This document shows, piece after piece, positions 1 through 9,225 of a DNA stretch of 64,000 nt. A program made the translations under genes and the position numbers. Numbering within the stretch: position 1 is the stretch's first letter; each line of letters starts with the position of its first letter. Below the pieces are notes generated by a model that saw only the letters and a list, made by a program, of their open reading frames with translations, had not been told where the DNA came from and searched no databases. Origin of the DNA: JANQFV01 sp964468185 (GTDB taxonomy: Bacteria > Planctomycetota > Phycisphaerae > UBA1845 > Fen-1342); the NCBI GenBank assembly GCA_964468185.1, contig CAYXTR010000023.1, forward strand, positions 12,699 through 76,698, in the 5' to 3' direction.

Positions 1-1
1 T

Positions 2-2149
2 GATTTTCTGCTGAATGCTCAGGGCGAGGACGTGGTGGCCGGGATTCGGACGCCGCTACCGCTGATTCGCATGCAGGAGATCATGCCGGCGCAGTACGCG
101 CAGCTCGAGGCGATTCGGACGATTCTCGAGGTGTATTACGGGGATATGCAGGACATCGAGTTTACGATCGAGCGCGGGACGCTGTACATGTTGCAGTGCC
201 GGACGGGCAAGCGGTCGCCGCGGGCGGTGTTCCGCATGGCGGTTGATCAGGCGAGTGAGCCGCTGCTCTCGAAGGCTGACGCGCGGCGGCTGCAGAAGGA
301 GGGCAAGCTACCGAAGAGGTATGCGGACGCGGCGGTGAAGCCGCTGATCAGCAAGGATGATGCGTTGGCGCGTATTCGGGCCGAAGATATCGAGCGGTTG
401 TTCTACCCGATCATCAGTCCGAACATCCCGGGCGAAGAGCTCGAAGAGCACTATGTCGCGGACGGGATCAACGCGGTTCCGGGGGCGGCGTGCGGCAAGG
501 TGGTCTTTACTGCACGTGAAGCGGAGCAGATGGCGGCGGAGGGTGAGGATGTCGTACTCGTCCGCAAGGACACGAGCCCGGAAGACGTCGGCGGCATGCA
601 GGCTGCCAAGGGCATTCTGACGCAGACTGGTGGCAAGACGTCGCACGCGGCGGTGGTGGCACGTGGATGGGGCAAGTGCTGCATTGTTGGCTGTGAGGCG
701 TTGAAGATTGACTACGGCGCCAAGGAGATGACCATCAGCGGGACGCCCATTCGCCAAGGTGAGTTCATCACACTCGACGGCAATACCGGGCGGGTCTACA
801 GCGGCAAGCTCCAGCTTGAGAAGCCGGAGTTGCCCGACCAGTATTACACGCTGATGGAATGGGCTGATAAGCGCCGTCGGTTGCTGGTGCGCACGAATGC
901 GGACACGCCGGAGGATTCGCGCCGGGCGGTTGCGATGGGTGCGCAGGGCATTGGGTTGTGTCGGACGGAGCACATGTTCTTCGCGACGCGTGCCCGGCAG
1001 CTTGCGATTCAGGAGATGATCGTCGCGGAGAGCGAAGACAAACGCCGTACGGCGCTCGAGAAGCTGTTGCCGTATCAGCGTGAGGACTTCATGGGCATTT
1101 TCGAGGCGATGGACGGGCGGCCGGTTACGATTCGCCTGCTCGATCCGCCGCTGCACGAGTTTGTGCCCAAGACGCGCGAACAGGCTGAGGAGCTGTCGCG
1201 CGAGACGGGCGTGGCGCCGGACGAGATCCTCGCGCGAGCGGATGCGTTACACGAATCCAACCCGATGCTGGGGCATCGCGGCTGCCGTTTGTGCATCACG
1301 TACCCTGAGATCCTCGAGATGCAGGTGCGAGCGATTATCGAAGCGGCGGTCGAGATCAAGCGGCGGGGGCAGAAGGTGGCGCCGGAGATCATGATTCCGC
1401 TGACGATCGCGGCCAAGGAGTTGCAGATTCTCGCGGAGCGTGTGCGGCAGGTCGCCGATGAGGTGATCAAGGATGCCGGCGTGAAGCTCGATTATCTGGT
1501 GGGTACGATGATTGAGACGCCGCGGGCGGCACTGACGGCTGGTGATGTCGGCGGCGTGGCGGAGTTCTTCAGTTTCGGCACGAACGACCTGACGCAGATG
1601 ACGATGGGTCTGTCGCGTGACGATGCGGGTCGGTTCCTGCCGGACTATGTGGATGCGACCAAGGCCGGCGTATTCCCGGCGGACCCGTTCCAGTCGCTGG
1701 ATCAGCCCGGGGTCGGCAGGCTGGTGGAGATGGCGATTGCCGAAGGTCGCGTGACGCGACCGAAGCTGAAGATCGGCATTTGCGGTGAGCATGGTGGCGA
1801 TCCGGACAGTGTGCGGTTCTGTCATGTGGCCGGGATGGACTATGTGAGCTGCTCGCCCTATCGGGTGCCGATTGCGCGGCTCGCCGCGGCCCAGGCGGTC
1901 ATTGAAGAGCAAACGGTGAAGAAGCCGGCCCGGAAGGCGACGCGCAAGGCAGTTCGCAAGACTGTGAAGAAGAGCGCGGCGAAGCAGACCACCAAGAAGA
2001 AGGTGACGAAGAAGAAGGCAACCAAGAAGGCTGCGAAGAAGAAGGTCGCGAAGAAGAAGGCGTCGAAGAAGACTGCCAAAGCCACGAAGAAGAAGGCCGC
2101 GCGGAAGACGGCGAAGAAGAAGCGTGCCAAGCGCAAGGCGCGGCGTTAG
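2..2149 (+). CDS. ppdK: Pyruvate, phosphate dikinase (5'-truncated by window edge) with lysine-rich C-terminal tail
   Basis: The frame is open from base 2, so the gene enters from the left; about 715 residues are present and the N-terminal ATP-grasp part is mostly missing. PPDK interconverts pyruvate + ATP + Pi and PEP + AMP + PPi in the cytoplasm. Visible hallmarks are the phosphohistidine motif GGKTSHAAV (His codon at 644-646), the PEP-binding TIM barrel with GLCRTEHMF and GTNDLTQMT, and the catalytic Cys loop ICGEHGGDP (Cys codon at 1781-1783). The family normally ends soon after this loop. Here about 75 more residues follow (roughly 1915-2149), nearly all Lys, Ala, Arg and Thr in KKA/KKK patterns like histone H1 tails. 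There is no frameshift; the tail is in frame with the enzyme. Confidence 0.95.
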   Translation, partial: DFLLNAQGEDVVAGIRTPLPLIRMQEIMPAQYAQLEAIRTILEVYYGDMQDIEFTIERGTLYMLQCRTGKRSPRAVFRMAVDQASEPLLSKADARRLQKEGKLPKRYADAAVKPLISKDDALARIRAEDIERLFYPIISPNIPGEELEEHYVADGINAVPGAACGKVVFTAREAEQMAAEGEDVVLVRKDTSPEDVGGMQAAKGILTQTGGKTSHAAVVARGWGKCCIVGCEALKIDYGAKEMTISGTPIRQGEFITLDGNTGRVYSGKLQLEKPELPDQYYTLMEWADKRRRLLVRTNADTPEDSRRAVAMGAQGIGLCRTEHMFFATRARQLAIQEMIVAESEDKRRTALEKLLPYQREDFMGIFEAMDGRPVTIRLLDPPLHEFVPKTREQAEELSRETGVAPDEILARADALHESNPMLGHRGCRLCITYPEILEMQVRAIIEAAVEIKRRGQKVAPEIMIPLTIAAKELQILAERVRQVADEVIKDAGVKLDYLVGTMIETPRAALTAGDVGGVAEFFSFGTNDLTQMTMGLSRDDAGRFLPDYVDATKAGVFPADPFQSLDQPGVGRLVEMAIAEGRVTRPKLKIGICGEHGGDPDSVRFCHVAGMDYVSCSPYRVPIARLAAAQAVIEEQTVKKPARKATRKAVRKTVKKSAAKQTTKKKVTKKKATKKAAKKKVAKKKASKKTAKATKKKAARKTAKKKRAKRKARR

Positions 2150-2195
2150 TCGGCAGCGCTGACAGCGCGCCGTGTGCGGCTTTTGAATCGGACGA

Positions 2196-2222
2196 GGAGG
2201 GCAGGCGTTTCGCTTGCCCTCC
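2196..2222 (+). terminator. Hairpin downstream of ppdK
   Basis: Twelve base pairs with one G-T wobble (2196-2207 against 2211-2222) close a three-base loop, followed by a modestly T-rich AGTTATTTG. It lies 47 bases after the ppdK stop and before the next gene's ribosome binding site, so it fits a weak intrinsic terminator. Confidence 0.5.
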
Positions 2223-2302
2223 AGTTATTTGATCCACCGGGAGGCTTGGCGCTACAGGCGGCGGATTGCAGTCGTAGCGCCGCCGGAAAGGAGTGCATCG
2301 CG

Positions 2303-2965
2303 ATGTCCCTCCGCACGATTGCCTTGACCGACGCGCTGTACGATTACCTTGTCACCGCCACGCTGCGGGAGCCACCGCTGTTTCAACAGTTGCGTGCGGA
2401 GACGGCCCAACTCGAGCAGCGGAATATGCAGATTGCGCCGGAGCAGGGTCAGTTCATGGGGCTGCTGGTCGAATTGCTCGGCGTGCGGCGTGCGATCGAG
2501 ATTGGCACGTTCACCGGCTACAGCGCCTTGTGGACCGCACAGGCGCTGCCGCCGGACGGGCGGCTCATCTGCTGCGACATCAGTACGGCATGGACAGACA
2601 TCGCGCAGCGCTTTTGGCAACAAGCGGGGCTGACGGACCGCATTGACCTGCGCATTGCGCCGGCGCTCGAGACCTGTGATCAGCTCATCGCTGCGGGTCA
2701 GAGCGGCGGTTTTGACTTCATGTTCGTGGACGCTGACAAGGAAGGCTACGACGCGTACTACGAGCGGGCGCTGCAACTGCTCCGCGCGGGTGGCGTCGTG
2801 CTGTTTGACAATGCCCTCAGTTCCGGCCGGGTCGTCAAGCCGGACCCCGACCAAACCGGGCCCCGTCATATTGATGCATTGAATCGGAAGATCCAGGGTG
2901 ATGAGCGGGTCAGCATGTCGCTTGTGCCGATCGGCGATGGGTTGTTGATTGCGCGGAAGCGCTGA
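2303..2965 (+). CDS. Class I SAM-dependent O-methyltransferase (family 3, CCoAOMT-like)
   Basis: The 220-residue product has the usual length of the caffeoyl-CoA/catechol O-methyltransferase family, which transfers methyl groups from SAM to small hydroxylated acceptors in a metal-dependent way. Visible motifs are the SAM-binding IEIGTFTGYSALW, the acidic loop ICCDIS, the metal/catalytic FMFVDADKEGYDAYYE and VLFDNALSSGRV. The ATG at 2303 is chosen because GGAAAGGAG lies just upstream (2284-2292) and residues before it do not look like the family. The gene stands alone after the ppdK hairpin. The natural substrate cannot be told from sequence. Confidence 0.88.
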   Translation: MSLRTIALTDALYDYLVTATLREPPLFQQLRAETAQLEQRNMQIAPEQGQFMGLLVELLGVRRAIEIGTFTGYSALWTAQALPPDGRLICCDISTAWTDIAQRFWQQAGLTDRIDLRIAPALETCDQLIAAGQSGGFDFMFVDADKEGYDAYYERALQLLRAGGVVLFDNALSSGRVVKPDPDQTGPRHIDALNRKIQGDERVSMSLVPIGDGLLIARKR

Positions 2966-3230
2966 GCGACGGTTTGTCGGTCGCGTGCGTCCGACACGGA
3001 CGTCAGACGCAACGTTGGCAAACAGGGTAACAACGTAACAAAGTGACGAGGTAACAAGGGACTGCGGGGCGAAACGCGGCTGGCGCCGCGTAGACCGGCC
3101 GGAATGAACTGTTGCGGGACGTCAGGCGCGGAGGCCTGAAGCTCCCGGGCCAGGTGTTGCGTCAGACTATGCGAGCTGTACTCGGGTGGCCGAGGAGCTT
3201 GCACACCCATCTACGATGCTGCGCGGTTGG

Positions 3231-4772
3231 TTATGGTCGGACGGTCACGATGCGGCGGTCGCCGGTGGGCTCAAGCACTTGCAGGCGGAGCGGTTCGCGG
3301 GCTGGCGCTTCGGCGAGGATACGTTCCATGTCGCGGACCGTTTCCACCAGCTCGCGATTCACGCTGACAATCAACTCGCCGACGTTGACGGAGGGCAGCC
3401 CCTCGGCCGTCGGATCAAGTTGCCAGATGATGACGCCGCGCTCGCTGTCGTCGTACGTCCGCAACATGCCTTCCCGGAGGGTTCGGAACGTCAGGCCCGG
3501 CAGGCGATCAAATGAGAACGCATCGGCGGCGGGCGCGCGCCGCGCTGCCAGCAAACTCTCGGGCTGAATTCCCAGCCGTACCGTCAGTTCCAGCGTCTCT
3601 CCGTCCCGCATGACGCGCAGCCGAGCGGCTTCCTCGGGGACCATATCGGCGACCATCGTGCGCAGGTGCTCAGAGTTTTCGATTGGCACGTCGTCGATTG
3701 CGATGATCACATCTTCGACCTGCAAGCCGGCGGTTGCCGCGGGGGAGTCGCTCAGCACGGCCTCGACAAAGACGCCGCGCATGTCCTCCAAACCAAACAG
3801 ATCGATGTCGCCCTCTTCGAGGGGTGTGAAGCTGACGCCCAGCCAGCCGCGGGTGACTTCGCCGTCGCGCCGCAGCATCTCGGCGATGCGCGCGGCCCGG
3901 TTTGACGGAATGGTGAATGCGATACCCGCATTCACGCCGTCGCCGTGGGTGGCGATCGCGGTATTCACGCCGATCACCTCGCCGCGCATGTTCAGCAGCG
4001 GCCCGCCGGAATTGCCCGGGTTGATCGCGGCGTCAGTCTGGATGAAGTTCTGGTAGTCGATGTTGACACCGCGAATGCTGGTGCGTCCTTTGGCGCTGAC
4101 GATTCCATGCGTAACGGTGTGCTGCAACCCGAACGGCGACCCGACCGCGAGCACCCAGTCCCCCACCTCAAGCGCATCAGAATCGCCGAAGGCGAGCGGG
4201 TGGAGGTCCGGGGCGTTGATCTTGACGACGGCGAGGTCGGTCTTGGGGTCCGTGCCGACCAAGTCGGCCGGGTAGCTGCGATTGTCGTGCAGCATCACGG
4301 TGATGTCGGAGCGCCCCCCGACCACGTGGTTGTTCGTGAGGATATAGCCGTCGGCATCGAAGACGATGCCGCTGCCGCTGCCGGGGGGCGGAGGTGCGTT
4401 GCGCATCCAGTGCTCGAACTGCTGGCGCAGCTCATCGGATGGTTCGTCGCCTTCGCCCTGATGCTGGTCGAGGAACTCGCGTAGCCGCCGCTCGAACTGG
4501 CGATCTGACATGCGTTCGCCGCCCTCGACGTTGATGTGAACGACGCCCGGGCCGGCGACCTGGGAGACCAATTTGAAGGCGCGCGAGACGGCGTGGACCT
4601 CGGGCAGTTCCGCGTGCAAGGCGGCCAGCTCTTCGGCGGAGGCCTGAATCCGGCCGCGTTCCATTGCGTATGCCAGGTGGGTCAGAAAGCGGTCCCCGAC
4701 ACCAATCCAAACAAGGCAGAGAACGGCGACAATCCAAATCCCGACGCTGAGACGCGGGGCGGCTTTCGACAT
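3231..4772 (-). CDS. HtrA/DegP-like periplasmic serine protease with two PDZ domains
   Basis: A 513-residue S1C protease for envelope protein quality control. An N-terminal signal anchor (VGIWIVAVLCLVWIGVG) is followed by the trypsin-like domain with a full catalytic triad: His149 (TNNHVVGG), Asp179 (TDLAVVKI) and Ser255 (PGNSGGPLL). A first PDZ domain follows (RGWLGVSFTPL to about residue 410) and a more diverged PDZ2 ends the protein. The ATG at 4772 is preferred over the longer frame because CAGGAG sits at good distance upstream on the minus strand. A Gln/Glu-rich loop (about residues 95-125) precedes the His motif, in the place where DegP has its LA loop. It is divergent from the saccharopine genes. 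Confidence 0.93.
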   Translation of the reverse strand: MSKAAPRLSVGIWIVAVLCLVWIGVGDRFLTHLAYAMERGRIQASAEELAALHAELPEVHAVSRAFKLVSQVAGPGVVHINVEGGERMSDRQFERRLREFLDQHQGEGDEPSDELRQQFEHWMRNAPPPPGSGSGIVFDADGYILTNNHVVGGRSDITVMLHDNRSYPADLVGTDPKTDLAVVKINAPDLHPLAFGDSDALEVGDWVLAVGSPFGLQHTVTHGIVSAKGRTSIRGVNIDYQNFIQTDAAINPGNSGGPLLNMRGEVIGVNTAIATHGDGVNAGIAFTIPSNRAARIAEMLRRDGEVTRGWLGVSFTPLEEGDIDLFGLEDMRGVFVEAVLSDSPAATAGLQVEDVIIAIDDVPIENSEHLRTMVADMVPEEAARLRVMRDGETLELTVRLGIQPESLLAARRAPAADAFSFDRLPGLTFRTLREGMLRTYDDSERGVIIWQLDPTAEGLPSVNVGELIVSVNRELVETVRDMERILAEAPAREPLRLQVLEPTGDRRIVTVRP

Positions 4773-5060
4773 GGCCAGCTCCTGAAGTGCCTGGGCAGCA
4801 CCCCTGCCCGGGCCAAGCTCATCCTGGACGGCCACTTAACGTACGCGGCCATCGCCTGCTGCATTGTAGCGGCAATCTCGGTGTTGGGCGGCCACGCGGC
4901 TGGTTGCCGGGGTAGCGGCGATCTGATACTTAATACCCATTGTCAGGGAGTGGGGAGGCATTATGCAGGGGCCAGGCGACGTGCGGCGGCCCGGTCAGCA
5001 AGCAGGTTGTGATCCGAACTGCGCGGCAGCGAACACGTAGGTTCTTGTGGGTCCGATAAC

Positions 5061-6365
5061 ATGAATCCAGCTTTACTCGGCATCCGACGCGAAGACAAGA
5101 GTCGTTGGGAGGCGCGTGTTCCGCTCACGCCTGAAGAAATCGCCCGCCTCATCGGCGAAGAGCGCCTTCAGTTTCAGGTTCAGACGTCGCCCATCCGGCG
5201 GTTCCAGGACGATGCGTTCCGCGCCGCCGGTGCGGAGGTCGTCGACGAACTCGCCGAGGCGCCGATCATTCTTGGCGTGAAGGAGATCCCTGCTCAGCTT
5301 CTGGAGGCTGACAAGACGTATCTTTTCTTCTCGCACACGATCAAGGCGCAGCCGGCAAACATGCCGATGCTGCGGCGGATTGTCGAGCTGGGCGCGACGT
5401 TGATTGACTACGAGCGTATCACTGACGAGGCTGGTCGACGACTGGTCTTTTTTGGGCGGTATGCGGGTCTGGCGGGCATGATCGACGCGCTATGGGCACT
5501 GGGCCAGCGGCTGCGGTATGAGGGCGTGAGCAACCCGTTCACACTCGTGAAGCGGGCGTATGAGTATGAGAATCTCGAGCATGCGCGGAAGGAGATTGCG
5601 CGGGTCGGCCAGCAGATTCGCAAGGAAGGCCTGCCGGAGTGCATCCGTCCGCTGATGTGCGGGTTTGCCGGTTATGGCAATGTGTCGCAGGGTGCGCAGG
5701 AGATCTATGACCTGCTGCCGGTGCAGTTTATTACGCCGGGGGAGTTGGCTTCATTCGACAAAGCTGAAGAGCCGTGCGTGAAGGTGGTTTTTCGCGAGGA
5801 GCATCTGGTCGAGCCGCTGGACGAACATGCCGAGTTCGAGTTGCAGGAATACTATCAGCATCCGGAGAAATACCGGGCTGCGTTTCAGCCGCAGCTCGAG
5901 AGGCTGCACATGCTGATCAACTGCATCTACTGGGAGCCGAAGTATCCGCGGCTGGTCACGTGTGAGCAGGTACGGCAGTTGTTTGGCGGTGGGTCAAAGC
6001 CACGGTTGCGCGTCATCGGTGACATCACTTGTGACATCGAGGGGTCGATCGAGTGCACGGTCCGGCCGACCGAGCCCGGCGAGCCGGTGTATGTGTATGA
6101 GCCTGCTGAGAACAAGGTGCGCGACGGGGTTGAGGGTAACGGTCCTGTTATTCTGGCGGTGGATATCCTGCCGTGTGAGCTGCCGATCGACGCGTCGACG
6201 CATTTCAGCCGCGCGTTGAGTCCGTTTCTGCCCGCGCTGGCGACGGCAAACTTTGATGCGTCGCTTGACGAAAGCGGTCTGCCGCCCGAGCTTAGACGGG
6301 CCACGATCGTGTATCGTGGCCGCCTGACCGAGCCTTATCGCTATCTGGAAGCCGAGATTCAGTAG
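5061..6365 (+). CDS. Lysine-ketoglutarate reductase (saccharopine-forming), LKR half as a separate gene
   Basis: The 434-residue protein opens like the LKR half of eukaryotic AASS (IRREDKSRWEARVPLTPEE), the alanine-dehydrogenase/PNT N-terminal fold, and continues with the LKR-type stretches FFSHTIKAQPANMPML and YERITDEAGRRLVFFGRYAG. The expected reaction is lysine + 2-oxoglutarate + NADPH to saccharopine. The next gene, 102 bases downstream on the same strand, is a saccharopine dehydrogenase, which strongly supports the call. The ATG at 5061 matches the family's N-terminus. Its length of about 430 residues is close to the isolated LKR domain. A generic alanine dehydrogenase is unlikely given the neighbour. 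Confidence 0.85.
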   Translation: MNPALLGIRREDKSRWEARVPLTPEEIARLIGEERLQFQVQTSPIRRFQDDAFRAAGAEVVDELAEAPIILGVKEIPAQLLEADKTYLFFSHTIKAQPANMPMLRRIVELGATLIDYERITDEAGRRLVFFGRYAGLAGMIDALWALGQRLRYEGVSNPFTLVKRAYEYENLEHARKEIARVGQQIRKEGLPECIRPLMCGFAGYGNVSQGAQEIYDLLPVQFITPGELASFDKAEEPCVKVVFREEHLVEPLDEHAEFELQEYYQHPEKYRAAFQPQLERLHMLINCIYWEPKYPRLVTCEQVRQLFGGGSKPRLRVIGDITCDIEGSIECTVRPTEPGEPVYVYEPAENKVRDGVEGNGPVILAVDILPCELPIDASTHFSRALSPFLPALATANFDASLDESGLPPELRRATIVYRGRLTEPYRYLEAEIQ

Positions 6366-6467
6366 CCGGGCGCATCGGGCGCGCATCGCGCGAAGGCAGC
6401 TATTCCGGCCGGCCGGGTCACCCCGTCATTTCTCAGGACCAGGCCGTCGGCAGCAGGAGGTATGACC

Positions 6468-7793
6468 ATGAAGAAGGTGTTGGTGCTCGGAGCCGGTCTC
6501 GTTTCCCGCCCGCTGGTGCGGTATTTGCTGGATCAGCCAGAGTTTCAGGTGACGGTCGCGAGCCGGACGGTCAGCAAGGCCGAAGGGCTGGTGGCGGGGC
6601 ATCCGGATGGCAAGGCAATTCCGCTATTGGCAGATGATACGGAGAAGCTGGCGGAGCTGGTGCGTGAGCATGATCTGTCGATCAGTCTGCTGCCGGCGCC
6701 GTTGCATCCGGTTGTGGCGGAGCTGTGCATTCGGCACAAGAAGCACATGGTCACGACCTCGTATGTAAGTCCGAAGATGCACTCGCTCGATCATGCGGCG
6801 CGCGACGCGGGCATCATGCTGCTGAATGAGACCGGTGTTGATCCGGGGATTGACCACATGTCCGCGATGCGCATCATCGACGATGTGAAGCAGCGTGACG
6901 GCGAGGTGGTCAGCTTCCGGTCGTACTGCGGAGGTTTGCCGGCGCCGGAAGACAACGACAACCCGTGGGGCTACAAGTTCTCGTGGAGTCCGCGGGCCGT
7001 CTGCACGGCGGGCAAGAACCCGGCGAGCTTTCTGGAGCGCGGGAAGCAGGTCGACGTGCCGGGGCGGGAGCTGTTCACGCACGTTGATGAGATGGATATC
7101 GAGGGGGTTGGCCAGCTCGAAGCCTATCCCAATCGCGATTCGCTCGGCTATGTGGGTCTTTATGGTCTGACCGGGATTGCGACGATGTTCCGCGGCACGT
7201 TTCGGTATCCGGGCTGGTGCCGGTGCCTGAAGAAGGTAGTGGATCTCGGATTGCTTGACGAGACGCCGGTTACGTATCCGGCCGGCACGACTTTTACGGA
7301 GTGGATGCGGCAGATCATCAACGGGCCGTCGACGGATGACATGCGGCTTCAGGTCGCCGGCGAAATTCAGCTCGATCCGTCCGACGACGTGCTGGAGCGG
7401 CTCGAATGGCTCGGGCTGTTTTCAGGCGATCCATTGCCGATCACGGAAACGGAGACGACGCGGCTGGATATTCTGGCGGCGCGGATGGGGGAGAAGATGC
7501 CCTATCGTCCTGGCGAGCGGGACATGATTGTGCTGCTGCACAAGTTCATCGCGCGTTTTCCGGACAATACGGAAGAGCACATCACGTCAACGCTGATCGA
7601 GTTCGGCCAGCCGGACGGGGACAGCGCGATGGCGCGGACGGTCAGCCTGCCGGCGGCGGTGGCGGCCAAGCTGGTGCTCACGGGGCAGATCGCGGAAACG
7701 GGGGTGCACATTCCGGTGAAGCCGGAGATCTACAATCCGGTGCTGGACGAGTTGGAGACGATGAACATCAAGTGCGTCGAAAGCAAGGCGTAG
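6468..7793 (+). CDS. Saccharopine dehydrogenase (glutamate-forming type)
   Basis: A 441-residue Rossmann enzyme that would split saccharopine to glutamate and 2-aminoadipate semialdehyde, completing lysine degradation with the preceding LKR. It begins MKKVLVLGAGLVSRPLVRYL (NAD-binding GxGxxx) and carries the family signature NETGVDPGIDHMSAMRIID and the SYCGGLPAPEDNDNPWGYKFSWSPR substrate region (first 20 residues are diagnostic). The ATG at 6468 is preferred over the one at 6462, since AGGAGG (6455-6460) is only one base from the earlier start but seven from the later. It converges on the immunophilin gene. Confidence 0.92.
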   Translation: MKKVLVLGAGLVSRPLVRYLLDQPEFQVTVASRTVSKAEGLVAGHPDGKAIPLLADDTEKLAELVREHDLSISLLPAPLHPVVAELCIRHKKHMVTTSYVSPKMHSLDHAARDAGIMLLNETGVDPGIDHMSAMRIIDDVKQRDGEVVSFRSYCGGLPAPEDNDNPWGYKFSWSPRAVCTAGKNPASFLERGKQVDVPGRELFTHVDEMDIEGVGQLEAYPNRDSLGYVGLYGLTGIATMFRGTFRYPGWCRCLKKVVDLGLLDETPVTYPAGTTFTEWMRQIINGPSTDDMRLQVAGEIQLDPSDDVLERLEWLGLFSGDPLPITETETTRLDILAARMGEKMPYRPGERDMIVLLHKFIARFPDNTEEHITSTLIEFGQPDGDSAMARTVSLPAAVAAKLVLTGQIAETGVHIPVKPEIYNPVLDELETMNIKCVESKA

Positions 7794-7957
7794 CGTCCGG
7801 GAACGGTTGACGTTTTCGGTCGGAACCTTGTCACGCGGTTACGTGATCATACTGGCGGGCGTGCTGCAGCAGCGCAAACACGAGCCCGCAGCGCGAACGG
7901 TACAACCTCACTCCGCTCGCTCTCCGGGCCCGCTATCAGTCAGCCGTGGCGCTGACC

Positions 7958-9067
7958 TTAATTCACTTCCAGCAATTCCACCTCGAACAGCAACGGCGCG
8001 TTGGGCGGAATGCGCGGGGGGGCGCCGCGCTCGCCGTAGCCGAGCTCTGGTGGAATGAGGAACTTGTATTTCGCACCTTCCTTCATGAGCTGCACGCCTT
8101 CGGTCCAGCCCTTGATCACGCCGTTGAGCCGGAAGCTGGCGGGCTGACCGCGGTCGACGGAGCTGTCGAACTTGGTGCCGTCCAGCAGCCAGCCGGTGTA
8201 GTGGACCTTGACGGTATTGGTGGCGCTGGGCGACTCGCCGTCGCCTTCACTCAGCACGACGTAGCGCAAGCCGGAGTCTGTTTCCTGGACGGATTTCCCG
8301 GATTCCTGCTCCATTTTCTCGATCGTTTCCTTCAGCATCGCTTCCTGAGCCGCCTTTCGTTTTTCCTCGGCGGCTTTTTCCTTGGCTTCGAGCTCTTCGA
8401 CACGCTTGTTGAGCTTTTGCTCGTCGTAACCGCCGATGACTGCCACTGACTTGATGACGACGGGGTCCACGGGTGTGACGGGCCGCGGACTGGGATATTT
8501 GGGGTGCTTGTGGACGTCGGTGTTGCGGATCTTGTCGACGACATTCATACCTTCGACGACGCGGCCGAACACGCAGTATGCGGCGCCATCGCGTTGGGGT
8601 CGATCAAGCTGGCCGTTGTCGGTCACGTTGATGAAGAACTGGGACGTGGCGGAATCGGGCTGGCCGCCCAGCCGGGCCATGGCGATCGTGCCGCGTTTGT
8701 TCGTCAGACCATTGCGCCATTCGTTCTTGATCGGCGGCAGGAGACCGTCCTTCTTCTCCATCTCGGCGGTGAAACCGCCGCCCTGGATCATGAAGTTTGG
8801 AATGACGCGGTGGAAGATCGTTCCCTCGTAGAAGTCTTTTTCCACGTACTGCAGGAAGTTTTGTGTGGTGATCGGGGCCTTCTCCGCGTTGAGCTGGAGC
8901 ACGATGTCTCCGAGCGTCGTTTCCATCATCACGCGCGGTTGCAAGCCGCTGCCCTCCGGGGCCGGTTTCTGCTCTTCTTTCGCGTCGCCTTCCGCCTCGC
9001 CCTGCTGGGCGAAACCGAGCGATACACACATTCCGAGTGCCAGCAGGCACGTCCATAACCTGGTCAT
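7958..9067 (-). CDS. Secreted dual immunophilin: cyclophilin domain, coiled-coil linker, FKBP domain
   Basis: A 369-residue peptidyl-prolyl cis-trans isomerase with two unrelated catalytic folds. A Sec signal peptide (LWTCLLALGMCVSLGFAQQ) is followed by a charged linker, a bacterial-type cyclophilin (FYEGTIFHRVIPNFMIQGG, SATSQFFIN, YCVFGRVVEG), a Glu/Lys/Ala-rich helix (VEELEAKEKAAEEKRKAAQE) and a complete FKBP domain (VKVHYTGWLLDGTKFDSS, GVIKGWTEGVQLMKEGAKY, ELGYGERGAPPRIPPNAPL, FEVELLEV). It probably assists folding of exported proteins, of which this window has many. The start at 9067 is used because GGGAG abuts the upstream ATG at 9076 but is nine bases from 9067. A small hairpin (7939-7956) follows the stop on this strand. 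Confidence 0.93.
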   Translation of the reverse strand: MTRLWTCLLALGMCVSLGFAQQGEAEGDAKEEQKPAPEGSGLQPRVMMETTLGDIVLQLNAEKAPITTQNFLQYVEKDFYEGTIFHRVIPNFMIQGGGFTAEMEKKDGLLPPIKNEWRNGLTNKRGTIAMARLGGQPDSATSQFFINVTDNGQLDRPQRDGAAYCVFGRVVEGMNVVDKIRNTDVHKHPKYPSPRPVTPVDPVVIKSVAVIGGYDEQKLNKRVEELEAKEKAAEEKRKAAQEAMLKETIEKMEQESGKSVQETDSGLRYVVLSEGDGESPSATNTVKVHYTGWLLDGTKFDSSVDRGQPASFRLNGVIKGWTEGVQLMKEGAKYKFLIPPELGYGERGAPPRIPPNAPLLFEVELLEVN

Positions 9068-9225
9068 GTCAGCCATCTCCCGCTGAGATCATCTTTGCAA
9101 TGCATATGAGCGGCCGCGGCCCACAGCCACAGCGCGCCATGCCCACGTCGGGGAGTATAGCGAAAGCGCGCGTCTGTGTCGAAGCGATCAGCGGAGTTCG
9201 CCGCGCGGCGCGCCTGTTGCGCTCG

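Noticed and set aside
1858..2136. Phe-rich minus-strand frame over the ppdK tail
   Set aside because: It is the complement of the AAG-rich lysine tail (CTT = Leu/Phe) and resembles a membrane protein only for that reason.
3020..3060. Short GTAACAA-like direct repeats after the O-methyltransferase gene
   Set aside because: Three or four imperfect copies of seven bases with no flanking structure; too little to call an element.
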